Shown: in pieces, positions 1 through 7,297 of the stretch
How positions within the stretch are numbered: the stretch's first letter is position 1
How the letters are laid out: every line of letters starts with the position of its first letter
NCBI GenBank assembly: GCA_050292445.1
Contig: JBNKLQ010000280.1
Coordinates: 1-7,689 of the forward strand
Source: Leptofilum sp050292445
GTDB lineage: Bacteria > Chloroflexota > Anaerolineae > Promineifilales > Promineifilaceae
DNA: 7,689 nt
Direction: 5' to 3'
Notes under the pieces: model-generated
The model's input: only the letters and a program-made list of their open reading frames with translations
What the model was told of the DNA's origin: nothing
Databases searched by the model: none
Position numbers and translations under genes: made by a program

Positions 1-1909
1 AGCGCCTGCCCAACGTTTGCAAGAGATTACCAATCGACAAGCGTTGGCCCAACTTTATTTGGAAAACGGCCGTCTCACCGAAGCCATCAGCCAATACGAT
101 GCCATCCGTGATTTAGCCCGCACCGAATTTACCAAAGGGCAGATGAACTACCTGGCTGGCATGGCTTTGCTGGCGATGGAAGATATTGATGGCGCATACG
201 GCCGTTTCCGCATCGGCATCACCCAATATCCCCGCGCCTATGATAGCTATTTGGGGCTGGTGCAGCTGGTAGAGGCTGGCGTGGTGGTGGATGAATACCA
301 GCGTGGCCTCGTCAATTTCTACGCCGAATCGTACCAACCAGCCATTGCTGCTTTCCAGCGAGCCATCGCCATTCGTCCCGATGATTATTCACCTGAGGCC
401 CACCTTTACATTGCCTGGAGCTACGAGGCAATGGGCAACGCTGCCGAAGCGTTGGTGGCGCTGGAACCGTACGTTGAGCTTGATCCAGCTTCTGGCTTAT
501 TTGAAAAGGCCAATTTGCAGGCGCGTTTGGGTGAAACGGCCGTTGCCCTGCAACTGTACCGTGATTACCTGGATCAATTTCCTGATGGGTCTGACGCGCC
601 GCTGGCTGCCTGGCGCGCTGCCGGACTGGCAGAAGATTTGGGCGATGTGGCAACGGCCGTTTCGCTTTACACGCTGCTCGGCACCAATTATCCCAGCTTT
701 GACGATGCGGCTGAAGGGCTGTTTTGGGCGGGTTGGTTGGCCGATGGGGCGGGGGATTTGGATACGGCCGTTTCCCGCTGGCATCAACTCATCCAAACCT
801 ACCCACAAACCGAGTACGGTGGCGCGGGGCTGGTCTGGCTTCAACGTACGCTGCCCACTTATGACCCAACGCCAACGCCGACACCTGACCCTACGATGAT
901 ACCCGATGCGACAACCACTGCGTCACTGACGCCAACGCCAACCGTTACGGCCGTTCCTGCACCTGACCTCGATGAAATTGCGTCTGATGTGCAGCGGCTG
1001 CTGCTCACCAACCGGCGGTTGGATTATTATTGGTTGCGGGCCGATAGTCTGGCTGATGAGGAAGAGCCATTTGTGGGGAACGGCCGTTTCTTCCCGCCAA
1101 CCCCCTTTGAGCAAGAAGCGTTGCAGCTGGAGGCCGAGGCGTGGCTGCGTGATTGGCTGCTGCTGGACGAGGATGCGCCTATCAGCCAACTCAGCCCTAG
1201 CCTGACGGCCGACGCCCGCCTGATTATCGGCCAAAAATTATGGGACGCGGGACTATTTGAAGCGGCTAAAGGGGAATTTGAGAATTTGCGTGCCTCGGTG
1301 GCGGATGATGCCCTGTTGAGTTACCAGCTGGCGTTGTACTTCCGCGAGATTGGCCTGTATCGTTCGTCGATTTTGGCGGCAACGGCCGTACTCAACATGT
1401 CCGGCCAGACGGTGTTTGAAGCACCCAAATTTATGGGGCAGCTGGCTTACCCTGCTTACTACGCCGATCTCATTTTGCCGCTGGCCGAGCGGTACGATTT
1501 TGATCCACGCCTACAATTCAGCCTGGTGCGGCAGGAAAGCCTGTTTGAGAGCTTTGCCCGCTCCGGTGCAGCAGCGCAAGGACTCAGCCAGGTGATTCCT
1601 GACACCGGGGCCTACATTGCCAATCTGCTCAATTGGCCCAATTTTGTTAACGAAGATTTGTACAAGCCCTACGTGGGGCTAAACTTTGGTGCCTTTTACA
1701 TCAGCCAGCAGCTTCGCACGTTTGACGGCCACGTCCACGCCGCCCTGGCTGCCTACAACGGCGGCCCCGGCAACGCCGCCCGCTGGTATGATCAGGCTGG
1801 CGGCGATTTGGATTTGTTTGTGGAAACCGTCAACTTCCCGGAAACTCGCCTCTACATCGAGCGCATTTTTGTGGGCTTTGTGATTTACGATTACCTATAC
1901 AGCGAGTGA
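1..1909 (+). CDS. TPR-repeat lytic murein transglycosylase (Slt family), 5' end missing
   Basis: This exported enzyme is predicted to cleave the MurNAc-GlcNAc bond of peptidoglycan, leaving 1,6-anhydro ends. Numbering residues from the TTG at 17, residues 1-275 are a run of about seven TPR-like helical hairpins. Residues 278-317 are a Pro/Thr-rich linker (TPTPTPDP and similar), and 318-480 are more helices. From about 485 to the end is the SLT (goose-lysozyme-like) domain. Its signature is complete: catalytic Glu507 in VRQES, then ARSGAAAQGLSQVIPDTG (GLSQVIP at 522-528), then AAYNGGPGNAARW at 578-590. The frame is open from base 2 with no stop, the TTG at 17 has no ribosome binding site, and no signal peptide is visible, so the true start lies upstream. 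The stop is TGA 1907-1909. The domain order matches Slt-type enzymes, where the helical part positions the glycan strand; the Pro/Thr linker resembles extracytoplasmic proteins of Chloroflexota. Family call is firm; substrate detail is inferred. Confidence 0.93.
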   Translation, partial: APAQRLQEITNRQALAQLYLENGRLTEAISQYDAIRDLARTEFTKGQMNYLAGMALLAMEDIDGAYGRFRIGITQYPRAYDSYLGLVQLVEAGVVVDEYQRGLVNFYAESYQPAIAAFQRAIAIRPDDYSPEAHLYIAWSYEAMGNAAEALVALEPYVELDPASGLFEKANLQARLGETAVALQLYRDYLDQFPDGSDAPLAAWRAAGLAEDLGDVATAVSLYTLLGTNYPSFDDAAEGLFWAGWLADGAGDLDTAVSRWHQLIQTYPQTEYGGAGLVWLQRTLPTYDPTPTPTPDPTMIPDATTTASLTPTPTVTAVPAPDLDEIASDVQRLLLTNRRLDYYWLRADSLADEEEPFVGNGRFFPPTPFEQEALQLEAEAWLRDWLLLDEDAPISQLSPSLTADARLIIGQKLWDAGLFEAAKGEFENLRASVADDALLSYQLALYFREIGLYRSSILAATAVLNMSGQTVFEAPKFMGQLAYPAYYADLILPLAERYDFDPRLQFSLVRQESLFESFARSGAAAQGLSQVIPDTGAYIANLLNWPNFVNEDLYKPYVGLNFGAFYISQQLRTFDGHVHAALAAYNGGPGNAARWYDQAGGDLDLFVETVNFPETRLYIERIFVGFVIYDYLYSE

Positions 1910-2030
1910 ATGAAAGTAATGGAACGCAGATCTGCCTGTACGCGAAGCGGTCGCATAGTGACATTGACCTGATTTTGATCTCATCGAGTCTATGATGAAT
2001 CGTGTGATTGATTAACTTCTAAAGCAACAA

Positions 2031-2111
2031 TTGTCATGCCTGCGAAGGCAGGCATCCAGAAGTGATATGTATCAAAAATCTTGTGGATTCCCGCCTTCGC
2101 GGGAATGACAA
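2031..2111. repeat. Two-hairpin palindromic repeat (REP/MITE-like)
   Basis: The element has 7-base terminal inverted repeats, TTGTCAT (2031-2037) and ATGACAA (2105-2111). Inside are two perfect 8-bp hairpins: ATGCCTGC-GAAG-GCAGGCAT (2036-2055) and ATTCCCGC-CTTC-GCGGGAAT (2087-2106). The hairpins are inverted copies of each other, separated by about 31 AT-rich bases. They differ at two stem positions, and both differences are compensated on the opposite arm, so pairing is kept. Conceptual translation gives peptides such as DSRLRGND and FPRRREST, which I recognise as typical spurious translations of a palindromic repeat scattered through many bacterial genomes. No transposase is present, so any mobility would be driven in trans. 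The element ends 12 bases before the start codon of the next gene. Confidence 0.85.
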
Positions 2112-2123
2112 GTTTCTAAAACT

Positions 2124-4673
2124 ATGTCTTTTGAGTGGCAAACGGAAGAAGATTATAACTGGGAGGAGGAGCCGGAAGCTCCGGAACCGCCTCAGCCGGA
2201 GCGGCGGCGCTGGCCGTGGTTGCTGTTGGTTGGGGTGTTGTTGGTGGGAACGGCCGTAACCCTCCTGTACCGCCAACTAAACCAGCGCGTCGAAGCAGCC
2301 ACCGATGATGTTGCCACCAATTTGGTTGCCAGCTATGCCGTAGTGCAGCAGGCGGCGCAAAATAGAGACAAGAATTTGTTCAGCACCCTGCTCTCTGGCC
2401 GCGATGCAGACTGGTCTCTGGCTCAGGAAAATAACTTAACGGCTGGCTTGCTGTTTGACCGGCCTGGGTTTGACCTTGTCTGGCAGCCGGATTTGGCGGA
2501 AACGGCCGTCATCAGCCAAACCTTCTCCCCGGACCTTACCGCCGCTGAACTCACCACCCTGCAAAGTTACAGCCTGGGCATTGGCAATGGCCTAACCCAA
2601 ACGGTGCAGCTGGAGCGATTAGACGTGTACCGGCTTGGCGAAGATCGCTGGCTGTATGCTCCGCCAGAGCGGGAATTTTGGGGCGTACGGCGACGGCTGG
2701 AAGGGCAGCTGCTCAGCGTGCGCTATCCGACGCGCGACGAGGAGATCGTGCATCGACTGGCGGCCGATTTAGAGGCCAAGCTGGTGCAGTTGTGCAATAC
2801 GCCTGGCTACAACTGCCCGCCAGATGCCCGCGTGCGCCTGACTTTTTCGCCAGAGCCAGACAGCCTGACGCAAGCCACGTTTTTGGATGTGTTCACAAAG
2901 GAATCGGAAGCGGCCGGTGCCATTTGGAATGGCGAGCAGGCAATTGTGTTACCCACGCCAACGCTGGTAGGGTTGCCCCAGGGCGAAGTTGGTTACCGAG
3001 CCATTTTTCGCGGTTATGCCCGGCAAATGCTCACACTGTCTATTAATGATTTAACTGGTTGGGAATGCTGCCAAAATGTGCCTTATTATCGGGCGACGGT
3101 GGAACGACAACTTTACGAGTTGGGGGTAATGGATTGGCCTCTGGCAGTAGAGACTTCTTCGCCAACGGCAGTAACTCTCCCAAACGATTTTAATTTAGGC
3201 GATGGCGCACTTTTCTGGAACGCTCCGTTCCCGGAAACGCCGATCGACTTTGGCCAAACGCCCGCCCCTTACGTAGTAGTCGATTTTTTGGTCAACGAGC
3301 TGCAATTCAGTTCTAGAGAAATTTTCACAGCTTTAATAACCACAAACGAGATTCTTTTTGGCCAATGGCTAAAGAAATTGGTCGGCCCTCCCTGGACGGA
3401 AGCGACCCTTAACAACGCTTTTAAGATGTATGTGGCTGCCTGGCAGGAGGAGCCTGGAGCTGCCAGCATCGTCTGGCCTGATGCGGATTTGATCATGCTG
3501 TGCCAGGATACGGCCAGCCAGGCGCAGGCGCTGTATCAATACGATTTTTCCCAGGAAGAACCGCTGCTTGTGCAAGAGATGGCTGGCAGCGATATATTCT
3601 TCACAACTTTTCCCGATGGCTTGGCGGTGTCTGGCAGGGCCAACAGCGGACAGCCAGAAACGTATTTGCTGCGTCTTGATGGGACCCGGATTGAGGTGAA
3701 TTGGAACAATGTAGAAGGCATTGTTTCTGATCCACCACTGGCCGTCCCGACGACGCTGGACCCAAACGGCCGTTACCTCCTCTGGACCATCACGCAGGGT
3801 TACTCGACAGAAACCTTTTTTGCCCTGACGGATATAGAAACGTGTCATGGCGGAGATAGCTGCGAGGCGATTCCTTTGGGCGGCTACCCCATCTGGTCGC
3901 CCACCTCGGAGCAGATCATCACCCTGACGGTAACGACTCCCTGGTGGCGCGAAGCGTTGGGCAACGGTCTGATGCTGCTGCACGATGCACCCACAACCGA
4001 GGCGATCAGCTCACCTGGTTTTGGGTCTTCTGTTTTCTGGCGAGATGATGACCAGTTTGGGTACTTGACCCAGTTTCAAAATGAGCAACAGCTGCTGGTG
4101 CTGTCCGATGGCGATGCGGAACGACAGGAGGTTGTGGTTGACAATGCCAGGCTGGTGGCGTTGTTGGCGGATCGATCTACCCCAGACATTCCTGCCTCTT
4201 TGCGCATTCAGTTTGGGCAATCGCTGCCGACGGATCCCAATCTGTATGTTATTTTGGCTGATGATGGGTCGTCTACTGAGCCATTAAACTATCTGCTGCT
4301 GTACAATCAGGCAGATGAACAAATCAGCTTGTTTTCTACACTACCCTTTGTAGATTTTACGGAAGAGAGTGGGATACGTTGGTCGCCAGACGGCCGTTTT
4401 CTCCTAATCACTATGACTGACCAAGAGGATATGAGTACCCAATTGGCAATGTATGAACCAGAAGCCTTCCCGCCACGTCTTTCCCTCAAGCGGGTAGAGG
4501 GCGAAACAATGTACCCACGTCATTTTTATGCCAGCTGGTCACCCGATGGTAAGTGGCTGGCTATGCCGGAACTAGGGTATATTCGACTGTGGCACGGGCG
4601 GGATGAACATTTACTCAATTTTGACAATCTGGACTGTACAAATGCGGGTTGGGTCGATAGGCTGGAACGGTAG
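2124..4673 (+). CDS. Membrane-anchored extracytoplasmic propeller protein, tandem paralogue 1 (function unknown)
   Basis: I do not recognise a named family. Residues 1-29 are an acidic, Trp-containing cytoplasmic tail (MSFEWQTEEDYNW) ending in Arg-rich ERRRW. Residues 30-49 are a single membrane segment, so the rest should lie outside the cell. Residues 50-340 are an alpha/beta region with LSGRD and LLFDRPG motifs, VYRLGEDRWLY, LPTPTLVGLP and a vicinal Cys pair (315-316). From about 455 to the end is a beta-propeller-like region with WD40/TolB-type strands: DPNGRYL near 547, WSPDGRF near 753 and WSPDGKW at 805-811. There are eight cysteines (224, 231, 315, 316, 460, 574, 580, 838), all matched in the downstream paralogue. 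No HExxH or other catalytic motif was seen. The start is fixed by an in-frame TGA at 2106-2108 and by N-terminal similarity to the paralogue, although no Shine-Dalgarno sequence precedes it. The stop is TAG 4671-4673. A scaffold, sensor or binding role is possible. Confidence 0.9.
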   Translation: MSFEWQTEEDYNWEEEPEAPEPPQPERRRWPWLLLVGVLLVGTAVTLLYRQLNQRVEAATDDVATNLVASYAVVQQAAQNRDKNLFSTLLSGRDADWSLAQENNLTAGLLFDRPGFDLVWQPDLAETAVISQTFSPDLTAAELTTLQSYSLGIGNGLTQTVQLERLDVYRLGEDRWLYAPPEREFWGVRRRLEGQLLSVRYPTRDEEIVHRLAADLEAKLVQLCNTPGYNCPPDARVRLTFSPEPDSLTQATFLDVFTKESEAAGAIWNGEQAIVLPTPTLVGLPQGEVGYRAIFRGYARQMLTLSINDLTGWECCQNVPYYRATVERQLYELGVMDWPLAVETSSPTAVTLPNDFNLGDGALFWNAPFPETPIDFGQTPAPYVVVDFLVNELQFSSREIFTALITTNEILFGQWLKKLVGPPWTEATLNNAFKMYVAAWQEEPGAASIVWPDADLIMLCQDTASQAQALYQYDFSQEEPLLVQEMAGSDIFFTTFPDGLAVSGRANSGQPETYLLRLDGTRIEVNWNNVEGIVSDPPLAVPTTLDPNGRYLLWTITQGYSTETFFALTDIETCHGGDSCEAIPLGGYPIWSPTSEQIITLTVTTPWWREALGNGLMLLHDAPTTEAISSPGFGSSVFWRDDDQFGYLTQFQNEQQLLVLSDGDAERQEVVVDNARLVALLADRSTPDIPASLRIQFGQSLPTDPNLYVILADDGSSTEPLNYLLLYNQADEQISLFSTLPFVDFTEESGIRWSPDGRFLLITMTDQEDMSTQLAMYEPEAFPPRLSLKRVEGETMYPRHFYASWSPDGKWLAMPELGYIRLWHGRDEHLLNFDNLDCTNAGWVDRLER

Positions 4674-4733
4674 GAATTGTGAATGGTGAATAATTAACGG
4701 TTAATTTTTAACTAGGCGTTTCATTCACAATTC
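4674..4733. repeat. AT-rich inverted repeat in the spacer between the paralogues
   Basis: A perfect 12-base inverted repeat, GAATTGTGAATG (4674-4685) and CATTCACAATTC (4722-4733), begins directly after the stop codon of paralogue 1. Between the arms is a second dyad, AATTAAC-G-GTTAATT (4692-4706). Further degenerate copies of the same word follow (GATTCACAATT, about 4743-4753), giving the spacer a repetitive look. It could form a hairpin in the mRNA, but the stem is AT-rich and no U-tract follows, so it is a poor intrinsic terminator. It may instead be a degenerate short repeat family or a protein-binding dyad. Confidence 0.6.
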
Positions 4734-4754
4734 TCAATCCACGATTCACAATTT

Positions 4755-4758
4755 GAGG
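4755..4758 (+). promoter_or_regulatory. Ribosome binding site of paralogue 2
   Basis: GAGG lies seven bases before the ATG at 4766. It overlaps an in-frame TGA (4754-4756), so no longer N-terminus is possible and the start codon is fixed. Confidence 0.65.
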
Positions 4759-4765
4759 TTTAGCA

Positions 4766-7279
4766 ATGTCCTTCGAGTGGCGCACAGACGAAGATAAAGG
4801 GTGGCAGGAGCCGATAAAACCGGAAGAGTCGGCCGTTTCCCAATCATTCTGGCGGCGGCGTTGGCATTTTTTGCTGGTGGCCTTGCTGGGGATCGTTGCC
4901 GTTTGGGGTGTGGTGCAGTGGCAGATTAACCAGCGTATTGCCACCGCTACCGTTGAGATTGAGACGGAACTTTTGGCGACCCATAACTTTGTGCTGCAAA
5001 CGGCCGTTGACCAGGATGAAGCGTTGTTCAAAGCCAACCTTTCCGGGCGTGATCCGGGGTGGGGTGAGGTGCAAAAAACATTGCTCAATGAAGGTCTGCT
5101 GTTGGATCGCCCGATGTTGGGTTGGCAGCATGAAGCCATGACCAATCAGCTGACAGCCGAAGCGATTACGGTCACCCTGGACGCCACATTTAATGCAGCT
5201 GAGCTCATTTATCCCCAGACATATGTCGTGCAGGGTAGTTCGGGCCTGACAGAAACGGTGACTTTGCAGCAAACGGCCGTTTACCGGCTTGGTGAAAGAC
5301 GCTGGCTTTATTCTCCCCCGCTTGATGATTTTTGGGGTGATTGGATTACCCAAGGCGGCGACTACCTCACCGTGGCTTATCCTGAGCGTGACCGGGAGGT
5401 GGCGGCTCGTCTGGCGATTCATTTGGATGACCTGCTGGGCCAAATGTGTACTGAGCTGGCGGATCTAAACTGCGGCAGCGACCTGCGCGTTCACCTCCGG
5501 CTAGGCACCGATCCCGAATCTTTGTTGGAAATCAACGAAATCGAAACAATGCTAAAGGCCGGGCTGCGCCTTGAATTGCCCACCCCCACGCTGATTGGTT
5601 TGCCCACGGACGAAGCCAGCTATGAGGTTTTGTATCGGGCGTATGGGGTGCAGTTGGCAACGGCCGTGCTGGCCCACCAAATTGAGTACGACTGCTGCCG
5701 ACATGAATTATTCTTTCGGGCCTTACGTGATTACCAGCTGGCACAGCTTGGCTTACAAGCCTGGCCGCTGGAAGAAGCGATGTATGCCCAGATGCTCGCC
5801 GCTGGGTTTGATGGGCAGGTGATGCGTCACTGGACGCGCCGCTGGGAAGAAGCCCCCCCACAATTTTTGCAGGTGTGGATGATAGAAGATCCGGACCCGA
5901 TTTGGCAGCAAGTGTATATGTTGGTTGAATTTTTGAATGAACAGGAAACGGCCGTTTCTTCCACCCAAATTATGCGCCTTATGGGCCGAAACAGCTTTCA
6001 TGGCTGGGCGGCAGACGTGCTTCGCGGTAGTTATGAGCAAGCTCTCTTTCCTACGCAATTTTTGGAATTTATTTATGCGCAAAGCAACGATGGGCAGCAA
6101 GCCGAGCCACCTATTCCCTTCCCTGCGGGTGAGATCGTCTTGGTTTGTAATGATTATCAATATGAATTATCTACTGGCGTGTACGCTTTTGACCTTTCGT
6201 CTAACATCTGGGTAGAAAAATTCACCGATTTAGATTTACCCCGGGGTGCGTTTATTAATTCACAAGATGGTGAGCATTTTCTCGTCACAGAGAGCTACCA
6301 CGCTGATTCCGTCAACGCAAACCGGGTATATTTGGTAACAAAGGGTAGCAAACTGCTCCTTGAAGAATTTGAAATGCCATATGATTCGGACCATTTCGTT
6401 TATTATGATATTTGGAATTCAGCTGCTAGCTATCTTGTGCGTTTCGAATCTGAGGAAGGCAATATTACCACAACGTTACGTTCTCTTGATTGTCCTACAA
6501 GTGGCTGTCCCGAAATCGAGTTGGCAGGCTATCCTTCATTTTCACCCAATGGCCAATACCTCATCGACACTGTACCTGTGGCAGGTTTAGATGATTCTGT
6601 GGAATTGAGAGAGTATGAATTGTCGGTTGTATCGTTAGATGGGAAACTTCGGCAACTCATCGGGAAAGGAAGATCGGGGTTTTGGTTAAATGATGAGATG
6701 TTTGGCATTGTCCAAGCAGCGGAAAATGGTTGGGTGCTGTTTGCCGCAACGTTGTCAGAACCTGAGCCACAATTCTTGTTCGATGAGCTTAACTTACTTG
6801 CAGAAGTTGCTGATGTTTCGAGCTTATCAATTAATTTTGTTTTTTTACTCCCTGATACGCAGCAACTTATTCTCCAGGCAGAAGCAAGAGATAAACCTGA
6901 CAGCCTCAATTATTTGTTCCGCCTTTGGCTGACCAATGATCTTTCTGCGGTAGACGAAGTTGAGCTATTGTGGACGAGTCAGTTTGCTGGTGGCGTTGGC
7001 TATTCGCCAGACGGCCGTTACCTCGTACTTGTTGATAATAATGTAGCGTCCAGCAGTGGTGGACTCTCTCAAATTCTGCTCGATCTAGACACAGGGCAAG
7101 TTAGCGAGCCCATCGTCTCACGGGGATGGAACAGCATGAATTGGTCGTCGGACGGCCGTTGGTTTGTGCAAAATACGGAGAATTATGTGCTGTTACACGC
7201 TCCGGCTTACGATTACCAATATTACATTCCGCATAGTCTGGGCAATTGCCAGCAAGCAATCTTGTCGGTTGACGAATGA
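4766..7279 (+). CDS. Membrane-anchored extracytoplasmic propeller protein, tandem paralogue 2 (function unknown)
   Basis: This is a diverged duplicate of the upstream gene with the same domain order. Residues 1-32 are a cytoplasmic tail (MSFEWRTDEDKGW, then WRRRW), 33-52 a single membrane segment, and 53-340 an alpha/beta region. That region keeps LSGRD, LLLDRP, VYRLGERRWLYSPP, LPTPTLIGLP and a vicinal Cys pair at 310-311. From about 455 is a propeller-like region with SPNGQYL near 592, YSPDGRY at 746-752 and WSSDGRW at 793-799. Its eight cysteines (228, 236, 310, 311, 461, 576, 581, 828) are each at a position equivalent to one in paralogue 1, with none extra in either. The region from about 6120 to 6990 looks visibly more AT-rich than the rest. 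The ATG has a good GAGG upstream; the stop is TGA 7277-7279. No catalytic signature was seen. The pair probably arose by tandem duplication and may form a heteromer, but that is inference. Confidence 0.9.
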   Translation: MSFEWRTDEDKGWQEPIKPEESAVSQSFWRRRWHFLLVALLGIVAVWGVVQWQINQRIATATVEIETELLATHNFVLQTAVDQDEALFKANLSGRDPGWGEVQKTLLNEGLLLDRPMLGWQHEAMTNQLTAEAITVTLDATFNAAELIYPQTYVVQGSSGLTETVTLQQTAVYRLGERRWLYSPPLDDFWGDWITQGGDYLTVAYPERDREVAARLAIHLDDLLGQMCTELADLNCGSDLRVHLRLGTDPESLLEINEIETMLKAGLRLELPTPTLIGLPTDEASYEVLYRAYGVQLATAVLAHQIEYDCCRHELFFRALRDYQLAQLGLQAWPLEEAMYAQMLAAGFDGQVMRHWTRRWEEAPPQFLQVWMIEDPDPIWQQVYMLVEFLNEQETAVSSTQIMRLMGRNSFHGWAADVLRGSYEQALFPTQFLEFIYAQSNDGQQAEPPIPFPAGEIVLVCNDYQYELSTGVYAFDLSSNIWVEKFTDLDLPRGAFINSQDGEHFLVTESYHADSVNANRVYLVTKGSKLLLEEFEMPYDSDHFVYYDIWNSAASYLVRFESEEGNITTTLRSLDCPTSGCPEIELAGYPSFSPNGQYLIDTVPVAGLDDSVELREYELSVVSLDGKLRQLIGKGRSGFWLNDEMFGIVQAAENGWVLFAATLSEPEPQFLFDELNLLAEVADVSSLSINFVFLLPDTQQLILQAEARDKPDSLNYLFRLWLTNDLSAVDEVELLWTSQFAGGVGYSPDGRYLVLVDNNVASSSGGLSQILLDLDTGQVSEPIVSRGWNSMNWSSDGRWFVQNTENYVLLHAPAYDYQYYIPHSLGNCQQAILSVDE

Positions 7280-7297
7280 GGGGGATAATTCAGTAAT

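Noticed and set aside
17..19. TTG as the true start of the transglycosylase gene
   Set aside because: The frame stays open to the window edge, no Shine-Dalgarno sequence precedes it, and an exported enzyme should have a signal peptide, which is absent. The gene is treated as truncated.
291..899. 202-codon open frame on the + strand inside the transglycosylase gene
   Set aside because: It lies out of frame within a gene with clear TPR repeats. Its translation is rich in Trp, Arg and Pro with no recognisable motif, as expected for a shifted frame of GC-rich coding DNA.
2034..2276. 80-codon antisense frame reading through the palindromic repeat
   Set aside because: The peptide FPRRREST and its surroundings are the translation of the repeat hairpin, a common false gene call, and the rest is antisense to the start of paralogue 1.
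3369..3983. 204-codon antisense open frame opposite paralogue 1
   Set aside because: It is fully antisense to a gene supported by its paralogue and by domain structure. It has no ribosome binding site, and its Arg/Gln/His-rich composition is typical of a shadow frame.
2124..4673. Active metallopeptidase assignment for the propeller proteins
   Set aside because: No HExxH or other metal-binding catalytic motif is present in either paralogue; only a loose architectural resemblance remains.
4844..5443. 199-codon antisense open frame opposite paralogue 2
   Set aside because: It overlaps the membrane segment and the conserved region of paralogue 2 on the other strand, and no protein-like pattern was seen.
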